Origin: Porphyrobacter sp. SLTP
GTDB lineage: Bacteria; Pseudomonadota; Alphaproteobacteria; Sphingomonadales; Sphingomonadaceae
DNA: 64,000 bases
Assembly: GCF_009905735.1 (NCBI RefSeq)
Contig: NZ_JAAALE010000003.1
Span: 124,001 to 188,000, forward strand
Direction: 5' to 3'
Shown here: positions 1 to 8,179 of the stretch, piece after piece
Numbering within the stretch: position 1 is the first letter of the stretch
Layout of the letters: every line of letters starts with the position of its first letter
Program-made: the position numbers and the translations under genes
The notes under the pieces: model-generated
The model's input: only the letters and a program-made list of their open reading frames with translations
The model's database searches: none
Told to the model about the DNA's origin: nothing

Positions 1-1571
1 GCCTGCCAGGGCAGGCTGAGGCGGCCAAGACCGATCCGGCCCTGTCCGCTCACTGTCATCACCTGCGCAAATTCGCGCACCTGCGGCGGCAGGCCGGGGC
101 CATCGTCGCGGCCATGCTGGGCGAGGTCGAGCACCAGATCCTGCGACCCGATCCGCCGCGCGAGCCGCAGGGCGCCGCCATAGCCGCCCGCCCGGTCACG
201 CGCGCCGGTCACAGCCCAGAGCCCGCCGCCCAGCGCCCCGTTGAAGCCGAGTGCGACGGCCGGTTGCCCCTGCGTACCCGCGCGCACATCAAGCCGTGCG
301 GTCACATCCGGCGCCATGCCCCAGTCGAGGCTGGCAAAGGCGGTCGGACCAGCGGGCTCGTCCGCCAGCGTTTCGCCAAGCAGCGGCTTTCCGCCGTCAA
401 CAAGGCCGAAGCTGTAACCGATCTCGTTCTCGGCGTTCATTTCGGTGCCGACGAGCCGGGTGAAGACCTCTTCGCTCATCTCGCCATTGGGGCCGTAGAG
501 GCGCACCACCCAGCGGTTCTCACCGATGCGAACGGGGATGTCGCCGAACTGCCATTGCCCGGCGGCGTCAGGTTCGCGGGTGACCGCGACAAGGCGTTCC
601 TCATGCCACAGCTCGGCCTCCCAGCCTTGCGGGAGCGGGCCGGTGAGGGTGATGGTGTCGACCAGATCCGCCCGCCACGGCGCGCGTGATGAAATGACGA
701 GCCCGCGTCCCGATAGCGCGTCGGCGATCAACGGCTGGGCAGGCGCGGCAATATCGCCAAGCGCCAAGCTGCGCGCGCCGAGCGGGCCCAGCAGGTCAGG
801 CGTGTCGCGCGCGTCGGAGAGCGTGAAACCGGGGGTGATGCGGCCGTCGTTGGTGACTGCAACACCGACCCGTCCGGCAAGCCCGAACAGCGCGCCGCTG
901 GCAAGCAGATTGGCGGAGACCTGCTGGCCTTGAGGAGTCATGGCGATCCCGGCGCCAAGATCGGCGCTCCACAGCTTCACTGCGCCCTCCGGGCGGGCGA
1001 GCAGCGCGTAACGGGGGCGGGAGCTCTCGGGCCGCAGCCGCGCTTGCCGTTCTTCGCGTGCGAGGCGCATCAGCACCGGCAGCGCGGCCGTGGAGGCGAT
1101 CAGCAGTCGCTGGCTGACTGTGTCATGGCTGAGGCTCATCGGGAGGTAAGCCGCCACATCGGTCAGCGGTAGGCACGCGCCGCTCGGGCTGGGAAGCAGC
1201 GCGGCGGCGGGGATTGTGACTGTGCGGCGCGGCTCGGGCAGGGTCAGAATGATATGCTCGCCAGCCGGTTCATGCGCCAGTTCCAGCGCATCGAGCAGCG
1301 GGAGGATCGCGACGCAGGCCCCGCCATCTGCGCCCAGATCATGCAGGGCTATGGCATCGACGATCAGCTTGCCATCGGCGAATAAGGCCGGAAGGGCGAG
1401 CCCGTCAGCGGCCTGACCGGCGCGCTCGGCCGCGGGGTCGCTGCCGAACAGCCGGTCGAACAGGCCAATCTCTTGCGCCCGAACTGGGGCAGCGACTGCG
1501 CCTGCCAGTCCGACTGCGCACAGCAGCTGGAGCGCCAGCCATCGCAGTGGCCAGAGGGGGCGGCGGGACAT
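1..1571 (-). CDS. Fimbrial-type outer-membrane usher, partial (C-terminus beyond window)
   Basis: An open frame runs without a stop from an ATG at 1571 off the left edge of the window, giving about 523 residues. It begins with a signal peptide (basic start, hydrophobic run, cleavage probably after VRAQ near residue 33). The rest is rich in short alternating beta-strand segments, as in outer-membrane usher barrels that export chaperone-bound subunits. Position supports the call more strongly than any single motif: it lies 27 bp downstream of a periplasmic pilus chaperone and after a DUF4402 subunit, the usual subunit-chaperone-usher order. The sequence is divergent from enterobacterial FimD/PapC, so the family call is by context and overall style. 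The plug and C-terminal domains cannot be assessed because of truncation. Confidence 0.75.
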   Translation of the reverse strand, partial: MSRRPLWPLRWLALQLLCAVGLAGAVAAPVRAQEIGLFDRLFGSDPAAERAGQAADGLALPALFADGKLIVDAIALHDLGADGGACVAILPLLDALELAHEPAGEHIILTLPEPRRTVTIPAAALLPSPSGACLPLTDVAAYLPMSLSHDTVSQRLLIASTAALPVLMRLAREERQARLRPESSRPRYALLARPEGAVKLWSADLGAGIAMTPQGQQVSANLLASGALFGLAGRVGVAVTNDGRITPGFTLSDARDTPDLLGPLGARSLALGDIAAPAQPLIADALSGRGLVISSRAPWRADLVDTITLTGPLPQGWEAELWHEERLVAVTREPDAAGQWQFGDIPVRIGENRWVVRLYGPNGEMSEEVFTRLVGTEMNAENEIGYSFGLVDGGKPLLGETLADEPAGPTAFASLDWGMAPDVTARLDVRAGTQGQPAVALGFNGALGGGLWAVTGARDRAGGYGGALRLARRIGSQDLVLDLAQHGRDDGPGLPPQVREFAQVMTVSGQGRIGLGRLSLPWQ

Positions 1572-1598
1572 GGGTGCTTACCGAGCCAGGTCATGTGC

Positions 1599-2420
1599 TC
1601 AGAGCGCCGCGGTCAGGCTGGCGAGCAGCTTTCCGGCATTGGCCGGATCACCCGCGTCAGTCGAAGTGTAGTCAATCCGCACTGTCTTGCCGGCCAGCTT
1701 GGCGCGCACATCGGCGGGCAGCGGGACGATCACATCGCGGCTGGTGTTGGGGGTGTAGATCGCAACGCCGCGCACCAGCCAGGCGGGGGCTTTTTCGCCC
1801 GCAACGGTCAGGCTGACATCGCCATAGGTCGAGCGGGTGCCCGAACGATTGAGGCGCACCACCAGTTGATCGGGCGCATTATCTGCCATCGCGGCGGCGT
1901 CCATCGTGACACTCGCGTCGAGTGCGCCAACGCGCAGGATCACGGGAATGGTGATCGAGCGGATCGCTACGAGTTCGATCGAAAGGCTGTTGTCGGCGGC
2001 AGGCTCGCCCGCAATCTGGGTGGTCCCGGCGCTGACAGGCGCGGACATCAGACGCAGGTGCGAGCGGTATTCACCCGGCGCGAGTTCGCCCGGCGCGCTC
2101 GCCATGATCCGCACCACCTGGCGCGCACCGGGTTCCAGCACCAGCTGGCGGGGGGAATAGCGCAGCTTGTCGTCGGCGAATTGTTCGCCAGGACGGGCCT
2201 CGCCTGCGTCTTCAAGGCTGCCATCTTCCCGCATCCGGCGGTTTTCGATGTTGATACGGAAGGCAGCGGTTTCGGTGCCCTTGTTGACCAGCACCAGCTC
2301 GGTCGAGCGCGCCTCGGGGGTCAGCACCACACGGGTGGGGGCGACCAGCAGTTCGGCAGCGGCAGGCACAGGGGCGGCAATCGCCGCAATCAGCGAGGCG
2401 GCAATGGGAAAGCGGATCAT
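1599..2420 (-). CDS. Periplasmic pilus/fimbrial chaperone (PapD-like)
   Basis: 273 residues with a signal peptide ending near AAAE at residue 23. The mature part starts with the immunoglobulin-like chaperone pattern LLVAPTRVVLTPEARSTELVLVNKG and continues with RQLVLEPGARQVVRIMAS, matching the first beta-sandwich domain of PapD-type chaperones that complete and protect pilin subunits in the periplasm. The second domain is less conserved. It lies between the DUF4402 subunit gene upstream and the usher gene downstream on the same strand, 27 bp from the usher start, so the three probably form an operon. This is a divergent chaperone of the kind linked to DUF4402 proteins rather than a classical Fim/Pap member. 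Confidence 0.85.
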   Translation of the reverse strand: MIRFPIAASLIAAIAAPVPAAAELLVAPTRVVLTPEARSTELVLVNKGTETAAFRINIENRRMREDGSLEDAGEARPGEQFADDKLRYSPRQLVLEPGARQVVRIMASAPGELAPGEYRSHLRLMSAPVSAGTTQIAGEPAADNSLSIELVAIRSITIPVILRVGALDASVTMDAAAMADNAPDQLVVRLNRSGTRSTYGDVSLTVAGEKAPAWLVRGVAIYTPNTSRDVIVPLPADVRAKLAGKTVRIDYTSTDAGDPANAGKLLASLTAAL

Positions 2421-2475
2421 GGGATGAAGACCTTACATGGGCAGGGGTTGGTCTTGTTCGTGGATCAGGGGATCC

Positions 2476-2505
2476 GGGAGCCGCGCGGGGGAATGCGCGG
2501 CTCCC
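2476..2505 (-). other. Intercistronic stem-loop after the DUF4402 gene
   Basis: Perfect 11-bp arms GGGAGCCGCGC (2476-2486) and GCGCGGCTCCC (2495-2505) enclose an 8-nt loop. It lies between the subunit stop codon and the chaperone start. There is no T-run, so a complete intrinsic terminator is unlikely; an mRNA-stabilising or partly terminating hairpin that keeps subunit expression above chaperone and usher is a reasonable inference. Confidence 0.6.
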
Positions 2506-2526
2506 GTCCCCCCTGCCACGGAGGGC

Positions 2527-3018
2527 TTACTGGTATTCCACCGCGACGGTGAAGCTACCGGTGTACTTGCCGGCTTCCTGACGGACGCCAACGTCGAGCG
2601 TGCCGCCGACGGTGAAGCTGTCTTCGCCCTTGAGCAGCTGGCCGCCGTCCTTCGAACCGTTGAAGTCCGAAACGCGCATCGCGGTGCCCTTGTCGTTGAC
2701 GATCTTGATCTCCTTGGGGAGGGCGATCGTATAGAAGGCGTCGGCTTCACCGGTCACCGCAAAAGCGGCAGCGGTGTGGTCGGCGGTCAGGCAGGTCAGC
2801 GCCGGGCCGCACTTGCGGCTGCCGTCGGCCAGCACGACAACGCTGTCAGCGACGGTCGTCGAAGGCGCGATGGTGCCGAAGTAAAGGTCGGTCACGTTGC
2901 TGATTTCGAGCGGAGCGATGATCTTCGCGCCAGCGCCGGCATCAGCCGACTGAGCCTGAGCCGAAGTGGCAGCGGCGAACGAAGCGAGCACAGTGGCAAT
3001 AGCAAACATCTTGTTCAT
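2527..3018 (-). CDS. DUF4402 domain secreted protein, probable fibre subunit
   Basis: 163 residues. A signal peptide (MNKMFAIATVLASFAAATSAQAQ) is followed by a single domain containing the DUF4402 features: an early GAGAKIIAPLEISNVTDLYFGTIAPS stretch, a central Cys pair (CGPALTC) and a C-terminal YTGSFTVAVEYQ beta strand. DUF4402 proteins in alphaproteobacteria are commonly encoded with PapD-like chaperones and ushers and are thought to be surface-fibre subunits. It is the first gene of a subunit-chaperone-usher operon. An AAGGA ribosome binding site precedes the ATG. The function as structural pilin is inferred from context. Confidence 0.8.
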   Translation of the reverse strand: MNKMFAIATVLASFAAATSAQAQSADAGAGAKIIAPLEISNVTDLYFGTIAPSTTVADSVVVLADGSRKCGPALTCLTADHTAAAFAVTGEADAFYTIALPKEIKIVNDKGTAMRVSDFNGSKDGGQLLKGEDSFTVGGTLDVGVRQEAGKYTGSFTVAVEYQ

Positions 3019-3301
3019 TTCATTGGTCCTTTTTGGTCTTGGTCATGTCCAGCGGCGTCGTGCCGTGGCTGAACCCCAAATGCCGATCCGGACCCGGCCT
3101 GTCATTGTCGCGAGGGGATAATTGGCGGCGCGGAAGGGTTAACCGCGTGCACCCAAGGGATAGCGGAATCTGCGAAGGAACAGGGTCACCTATACGAAAG
3201 GATAAGGTTTGTGCCCCATAAGGCCGGATTGCGCGGGCTACGCGCGTCACCCACTCAAGGCTCCTGATTGATGCAACCCTTCTGACCGGACTGCACCCGC
3301 C

Positions 3302-5776
3302 ATGCTTGAGCCTGATTTCACCCTTCCGCCGATTCCCTATGACGAGCCCGATCGGCTGGCCGCGCTGCATCGCCTTGATGTGCTGGACACACCGCCCGAG
3401 GCTGAGCTCGATGTCATCACCCGGCTGGCCGCTGACCGCTTTGATACGCCGACGGCGCTGATCAGCCTGGTTGATGCGACCCGCCAGTGGTTCAAGTCGC
3501 GCTATGGGCTGGAGGCATCGGAGACCTGTCGCAACGATAGCTTCTGCGGGCATACGATCGCGGGTGAGGGCGTCATGGTGGTGCCCGATGCGACCGCCGA
3601 TCCACGCTTTGCCAAAAACCCGCTGGTGACCGGCGCACCGCATATCCGCTTTTATGCCGGCGCACCGCTGATGCTGGCCGATGGGCACAAGGTTGGCACG
3701 CTGTGCGTGATCGACACGGAACCACGCGCAGGCCTGTCAGAACGCGAGGCTGAGATCCTTCAGCTTATGGCCCGCCAGGTGGTCAGCCTGCTTGAAGGAC
3801 GCAATGCCCGGCAGGAGCGGCGCATCGCCCAGCTGATCGCTCAGACCACCACGGATGCCTTTGTCTGCGCCGATGCGCACAGCCGCATCACCTTGTGGAA
3901 CCGCGCGGCGGAGGCGATGTTCGGCTGGTCCGCAGCCGAAGCGTTGGGCCAGAGCCTCGATCTCATCATTCCGCAGGTGCACCGCAAAGGGCATCATGCC
4001 GGCGTCGCGCGGATGCGCGCCAGAGAACCGTCAAAGTTGGTGGGACAGACAGTCGAAGTGCCTGCGCTGTGCAAGGCGGGCCATGAAATCCCGGTCGAAC
4101 TCTCGCTGGCGATGTGGCCCGAGGAAGGCAGCGATGACCGGACCCCGGCGGGCTTTGCCGCGATCATCCGCGACATTTCGGCGCGCAAGGCGGCCGAGGC
4201 TGATCGCGTCGCGACCGAAGCCCGGCTGGCCCGGCAGGTGGCGGCGATCCAGGCCTCGGATGACGGGATCGCGCTCACCGACGCGGCGGGCGACTTCATC
4301 TTCATGAACAGCGCCCACGCGGCGATGTTCGGCTACGCCGATCCGGCGGCGCTGGTGGGCCGTCCGTGGACCACGCTCTATGATCCGCTTGAAGCCCAAC
4401 GTATCAATGATGAAGCGATGCCGATCCTGTTTGCGCAAGGCCAATGGCGCGGCGAGACGCAGGGGCTGAAGGCCGATGGCACCCCGATCGAACAGGAAAT
4501 CGCTCTCTCCCTCGCACCCGAGGGCGGGATCGTCTGCGTCACGCGGGATGTCGGCGACCGGCGCGGCATGGAGCGCGAGAAGGCCCGCCTGCGCGAACAG
4601 CTGATGCTGGCTCAGCGGCAGGAAGTCGTCGGTCAGCTCGCGAGCGGCATCGCGCATGATTTCAACAATCTGATCGCCGCGATTTCCGGCACCGCCGAAC
4701 TGCTGCGCCATATCGATGACAACCGCGTGCGCCACCATGCGCTGCGCATCCAGTCGGCGGCGACCACGGCCGCGGGTCTGGTCGAAAAGCTGCTGACGCT
4801 GGGCCGCCGCACGCCGCACCCCAAGCTGGTCGATCTGCGCCGCACCGTGTGGGATGTGCGCGATCTCGTCTCACCTAGCCTGACCGATCCGCTTCACCGG
4901 ATCGAGCTGGAGCTGCCGTCCGCGCCGCTGATGGCGCTGACCGATGATACCGAGCTCAATCAGGTGGTGCTGAACCTTGTGCTCAACGCCCGCGACGCCC
5001 TGCGCCCGGGCGAGACGGCGCGGATCAAGCTCGAAGTGCTCAGTGCTGATGGCATCCAGCCCACCGGCAAGTTGATTCTTGGCACGGTGCCCGAAGTTCC
5101 CGCTGCGCTGATCCGGGTCAGTGATACCGGCATCGGCATCAGGCCCGAGGAACTGGAACAGGTGTTCGAGCCCTTCTTCACTCACAAGGGCGAGGCAGGG
5201 ACCGGGCTGGGACTGGCTGTGGTGGCCGGGATCATCGCCAGCAACAACGGCGCGCTCGCGATCCAGAGCTGGCCGAGCTGCGGCACCGTGTTTGAAATCT
5301 GGTGGCCGCTCGAACCGGGCGGCGTCAGAGGTCCGGCTGTGGGCAGCGATGCCCCGTTGCGCGCTGGCCCGGGCCTCTTGGGGAAGGCGGTGTTGGTGGT
5401 CGATGATAACCCTGCTGTTGTCGATACTCTGGCGGAGATGCTCGAACAGCTCGGCGTCGAAGTCGGCCCCTGCCTTGATCCGGCCGACGCGATCGCGGTG
5501 ATCTGCGATGATCCAACCGGCTGGGATCTCGTGATTACCGATTACGACATGCCCGGCATGAACGGCGCGCAGCTGGCCAAGACCTTGCGCAAGCACCGCA
5601 ACGACTTGCCGATCCTGCTTTTGACCGCCCTGCCGCGGGTGCACCAGTTGCACCAGGGGCCCGACGGGGTTTTTGATGGCGTGCTGGGCAAGCCCACCAG
5701 CGCCGCGCGGCTGGCCAGTTCGGCAGCAGCGGCCATAGCGGCGGCACGCGAACGGAGAAATGCATGCGTATCCTGA
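3302..5776 (+). CDS. Hybrid sensor histidine kinase: GAF-PAS-PAS-HisKA-HATPase-REC
   Basis: 824 residues with no signal peptide or membrane segment, so probably a cytoplasmic sensor. Order: GAF domain (about 20-170, with CGHTIAGEG and AGAPLMLADGHKVGTLCVID), PAS1 (about 180-300, WNRAAEAMFGWSAAEALG), PAS2 (about 305-425), dimerisation/phosphoacceptor domain with GIAHDFNNLIAAISG (His452), ATPase domain with N box NLVLNARDAL and G boxes DTGIGI and GEAGTGLGLAVV, and a C-terminal receiver with acceptor Asp747 (ITDYDMPGMNG). The layout is typical of alphaproteobacterial hybrid kinases with a GAF-PAS input. The gene overlaps the following LuxR-type regulator by 13 bp, suggesting coupled translation and a phosphorelay. 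The signal is unknown. Confidence 0.92.
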   Translation: MLEPDFTLPPIPYDEPDRLAALHRLDVLDTPPEAELDVITRLAADRFDTPTALISLVDATRQWFKSRYGLEASETCRNDSFCGHTIAGEGVMVVPDATADPRFAKNPLVTGAPHIRFYAGAPLMLADGHKVGTLCVIDTEPRAGLSEREAEILQLMARQVVSLLEGRNARQERRIAQLIAQTTTDAFVCADAHSRITLWNRAAEAMFGWSAAEALGQSLDLIIPQVHRKGHHAGVARMRAREPSKLVGQTVEVPALCKAGHEIPVELSLAMWPEEGSDDRTPAGFAAIIRDISARKAAEADRVATEARLARQVAAIQASDDGIALTDAAGDFIFMNSAHAAMFGYADPAALVGRPWTTLYDPLEAQRINDEAMPILFAQGQWRGETQGLKADGTPIEQEIALSLAPEGGIVCVTRDVGDRRGMEREKARLREQLMLAQRQEVVGQLASGIAHDFNNLIAAISGTAELLRHIDDNRVRHHALRIQSAATTAAGLVEKLLTLGRRTPHPKLVDLRRTVWDVRDLVSPSLTDPLHRIELELPSAPLMALTDDTELNQVVLNLVLNARDALRPGETARIKLEVLSADGIQPTGKLILGTVPEVPAALIRVSDTGIGIRPEELEQVFEPFFTHKGEAGTGLGLAVVAGIIASNNGALAIQSWPSCGTVFEIWWPLEPGGVRGPAVGSDAPLRAGPGLLGKAVLVVDDNPAVVDTLAEMLEQLGVEVGPCLDPADAIAVICDDPTGWDLVITDYDMPGMNGAQLAKTLRKHRNDLPILLLTALPRVHQLHQGPDGVFDGVLGKPTSAARLASSAAAAIAAARERRNACVS

Positions 5777-6375
5777 TTGCTGACGATCACGAATTGCTAC
5801 GCGATGTGCTGCGCTCCTACCTCGAAGCCGAGGGCGGGTTCGCGGTCGACACGGTCGCCGATCTGCCCGCGGCGCTGGTGAACATCGCCGAAGCCGCGCC
5901 GCCCTATGATCTGGTGGTGCTCGATTACGGGATGCCGGGGATGGACGGCTATGAGGGGCTCGACCGCGCGCTGGCAGCCAGCTTCGGACGGCCGGTAGCG
6001 CTGATGAGCGGTCTCGCCCCGCCGGGCGTGGCCGAGCGAGTGCTGGCCTCCGGCGCGGCGGGATACCTCCCCAAGACCCTGCCCGCGCGCTCGCTCGTCA
6101 ACGCGATCCGTTTCATGGCAGCGGGCGAGACTTATATGCCGATCGACCTCCACCGTCCCTCGCAGGCCCCGGTCGAGCAAGCCTCAGGCCTGTCCCCGCG
6201 CGAACGGCAGGTGCTTGCCGGCCTGTGTGCTGGTCACGCCAACAAGGAAATCGCCCGCGACCTCGACCTGCGCGAGCCGACCATCAAGCTCCACGTCAAG
6301 CTGATCTGCCGCAAACTCGGCGCCAAGAATCGCACCCACGCAGCGATGATCGCGCGCGAACGGGCGCTGTGCTAG
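5764..6375 (+). CDS. LuxR/NarL-type response regulator
   Basis: 203 residues. Receiver domain at 1-120 with acidic pocket ADDHE, phosphoacceptor Asp54 (LVVLDYGMPGMDGY) and a conserved Lys in YLPKTLPA. The C-terminal GerE/LuxR helix-turn-helix spans about 140-203 (LSPRERQVLAGLCAGHANKEIARDLDLREPTIKLHVKLICRKL). The start overlaps the 3' end of the hybrid kinase gene by 13 bp, so both are probably made together and this protein is the likely transcriptional output of that kinase. Target genes are not apparent. Confidence 0.92.
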   Translation: MRILIADDHELLRDVLRSYLEAEGGFAVDTVADLPAALVNIAEAAPPYDLVVLDYGMPGMDGYEGLDRALAASFGRPVALMSGLAPPGVAERVLASGAAGYLPKTLPARSLVNAIRFMAAGETYMPIDLHRPSQAPVEQASGLSPRERQVLAGLCAGHANKEIARDLDLREPTIKLHVKLICRKLGAKNRTHAAMIARERALC

Positions 6376-6473
6376 CCACCATCACTTGGGCAGGGCACCT
6401 GCCGTGACCAAGACAATACCGCCGCCGTTCTGATCACAGCTGCGCAGACGTGCGGATATCCTCGGCGATGACC

Positions 6474-6500
6474 GGGGCGCCCTCCACCTTGCAGCGCCCC
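6474..6500. other. Stem-loop between convergent genes
   Basis: Arms GGGGCGC (6474-6480) and GCGCCCC (6494-6500) separated by 13 nt lie between the convergent response regulator and globin genes. There is no convincing T-run on either side, so a terminator role is only possible. Confidence 0.35.
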
Positions 6501-6541
6501 GTTTGGTCAGGTTGGCAGCCGCCCATCCACCAACGGCGGCA

Positions 6542-7078
6542 CTATCGCTCGACCACTTGGCCTGACATCGGTGCGAGCTTCGCCAGCAGGCGATTTTGCG
6601 CTGCAAACGGCACGCCTGCTTCGCGCATGGCGGTTTGCAGGTTTTCGACCAGTGCGTTCATGTCGGCCTTGGTGACGCCCATCTCGGCGTGAGCGGTACG
6701 CATGTCGCGGCCGGAATAATCGCAGCCCGCGCCGAGCAGGTAGCAGAACTGTTCGCCCAAGGTGCGCTTGAGGCGGACCATGTCATGCGCGGCGAAGATC
6801 GCGGCGATGCGCGGGTCGGCCTCGCTGAGATCGACCGTGCGTGCAGCGATTCGGGCAATGCCTTCCCGCCCGCCGAAATCACGCGCCAGCCCGGCGCTAT
6901 CATAGGGCGTCGCCCCGGCATTGGCGTTGGACTGCGCATAGGGTTCGACGGGAATCTCCCCGGTGACAGGATCGCGCTCCTTCACCTCGACCCCGAATTC
7001 GGCGTCCCAGTCAGTCCCTTCAGCGGGGGCCTGTTGCAGCAGCATCAGGACGGCAGAAGCAGTGGCGGTCAGCAGCAT
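6542..7078 (-). CDS. Exported truncated haemoglobin (group I-like)
   Basis: 178 residues from the ATG at 7078, chosen because GGGAG lies just upstream and the N-terminus is then a signal peptide (MLLTATASAVLMLLQQAPAEG). After a variable segment of about 60 residues comes a group I truncated globin: FGGREGIARIAARTVDLSEADPRIAAIF, then FCYLLGAGCDYSGRDMRTAHAEMGV with the probable proximal haem ligand His130, and a C-terminal helix ending LLAKLAPMSGQVVER. Truncated globins bind O2 or NO; export to the periplasm or membrane surface is inferred from the leader. It is the second gene after a DUF3034 protein (22 bp gap). Confidence 0.85.
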   Translation of the reverse strand: MLLTATASAVLMLLQQAPAEGTDWDAEFGVEVKERDPVTGEIPVEPYAQSNANAGATPYDSAGLARDFGGREGIARIAARTVDLSEADPRIAAIFAAHDMVRLKRTLGEQFCYLLGAGCDYSGRDMRTAHAEMGVTKADMNALVENLQTAMREAGVPFAAQNRLLAKLAPMSGQVVER

Positions 7079-7100
7079 CGTGAGAACTCCCGAAGCAGGA

Positions 7101-8102
7101 TCAGAAGGCGACCTGCGCGGACAGGAACCCGCCGCGCTGATCGGAGAATGTGGCGATCGAGCCGAGATCGACATAGGCCGCCGTCAAGGTCAGGTGATCG
7201 GTCAGGGCGTAGGCTGCGAAGATGTCCATCCAGTCATCATCCCCCAGCCCGAGATTGTCGGGCTTGGAGCGATATTCCGCTCCCACCACCGCGCGGCGCG
7301 AGAGCTGGTAGCCCAATGATCCTTCGAATTGCAGGTCGTAGCCCGCCCCCGCAGCCGTCCCGAAGCCGAGCAGGCCTAGCTCGTTCGCCTCGGTATAGCG
7401 CAGCGTCGCATTGACCAGCACGCTCCTCGCCAGCACCAGTTTGGTCGCGCTTAGCGTGAAATCCGTGCTCTCGTTATCCGCAGCGCCGAGCGCGCGGACC
7501 AGCGCGCCATCGCGGCTGCGCTTGTGCTCAAGGCCGACGGCGATCTGCGGCAGCCATGACGCGCCATAGACGACATCGCCGGCGACCCGCAGTTTCGCGC
7601 CGAAGGTGTCCATGTTGAAGGTATAGCCTTGCCCGATTCCCAACGCCGCGCCGACATCACGGGTGTCGAAATCGGCGCGCGATACGCTCAGCTCTAGCCG
7701 GTCGCCAAAGCCCACAGCGACGCCGTAGGACCGCCAGCCATAGTCCGGCAATTCGACCGCGGTGGCATGGGCCGAGAGTCCGACGCCGCCCGGCATCTGG
7801 CGCCCTGCAATCGTCGCCCAACGCGCGATCCCGCCACCCGACGAACCCTCGACGGTGGAAATTCCGTTTGTCAGAAGCAACTTACCGCCCTTGAACAGGC
7901 GCGGCTTTCCCGTCTGAACGCCGTCCTCGTCAAAGGCTGTGGCGGTGCGCACCGGTTGCAGCGCACGCTGGGTTGGCGCGGTCTCAACCTCGGCATCGAG
8001 CACCGGAGCATAGGCGATTTGCGGCGGTTCGGCGGGCAGCGGCGCGACTGGCACCGCCGCTGCTTGCGCGAGCGCTAGTAGGCAAGAGGGGATCGAAGTC
8101 AT
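7101..8102 (-). CDS. DUF3034 family outer-membrane beta-barrel-like protein
   Basis: 333 residues from the ATG at 8102, which gives a signal peptide (MTSIPSCLLALAQAAAVPVAP); longer in-frame starts lack one. The DUF3034 signature GGKLLLTNGISTVEGSSGGGIARWATIAG lies near residue 75. The rest is a series of amphipathic strands ending in SAQVAF, consistent with an outer-membrane barrel. DUF3034 members have no established biochemical role. The gene is divergent from the cupredoxin gene and upstream of the globin gene. The association of DUF3034, cupredoxin and GGDEF-EAL genes suggests a shared envelope or redox-sensing function. Confidence 0.83.
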   Translation of the reverse strand: MTSIPSCLLALAQAAAVPVAPLPAEPPQIAYAPVLDAEVETAPTQRALQPVRTATAFDEDGVQTGKPRLFKGGKLLLTNGISTVEGSSGGGIARWATIAGRQMPGGVGLSAHATAVELPDYGWRSYGVAVGFGDRLELSVSRADFDTRDVGAALGIGQGYTFNMDTFGAKLRVAGDVVYGASWLPQIAVGLEHKRSRDGALVRALGAADNESTDFTLSATKLVLARSVLVNATLRYTEANELGLLGFGTAAGAGYDLQFEGSLGYQLSRRAVVGAEYRSKPDNLGLGDDDWMDIFAAYALTDHLTLTAAYVDLGSIATFSDQRGGFLSAQVAF

Positions 8103-8160
8103 CCCCGGACCAGTTAACGACACTTGGTAAACGCCGCCTAAACCAAACGGCGAAGCTTTC

Positions 8161-8179
8161 TTAAGGGATGGGCCCTTAA
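8161..8179 (+). promoter_or_regulatory. Short palindrome over the ribosome binding region of the cupredoxin gene
   Basis: TTAAGGG (8161-8167) and CCCTTAA (8173-8179) are perfect 7-bp arms around 5 nt. The left arm contains AAGGG, the only Shine-Dalgarno-like sequence for the ATG at 8179, and the right arm reaches that start. Folding would hide the ribosome binding site; alternatively it is a protein operator in the divergent promoter. Confidence 0.35.

Noticed and set aside
1473..2552. A 359-codon plus-strand frame opposite the pilus chaperone
   Set aside because: Composition is typical of antisense frames, and the minus strand encodes the chaperone with a signal peptide and operon context.
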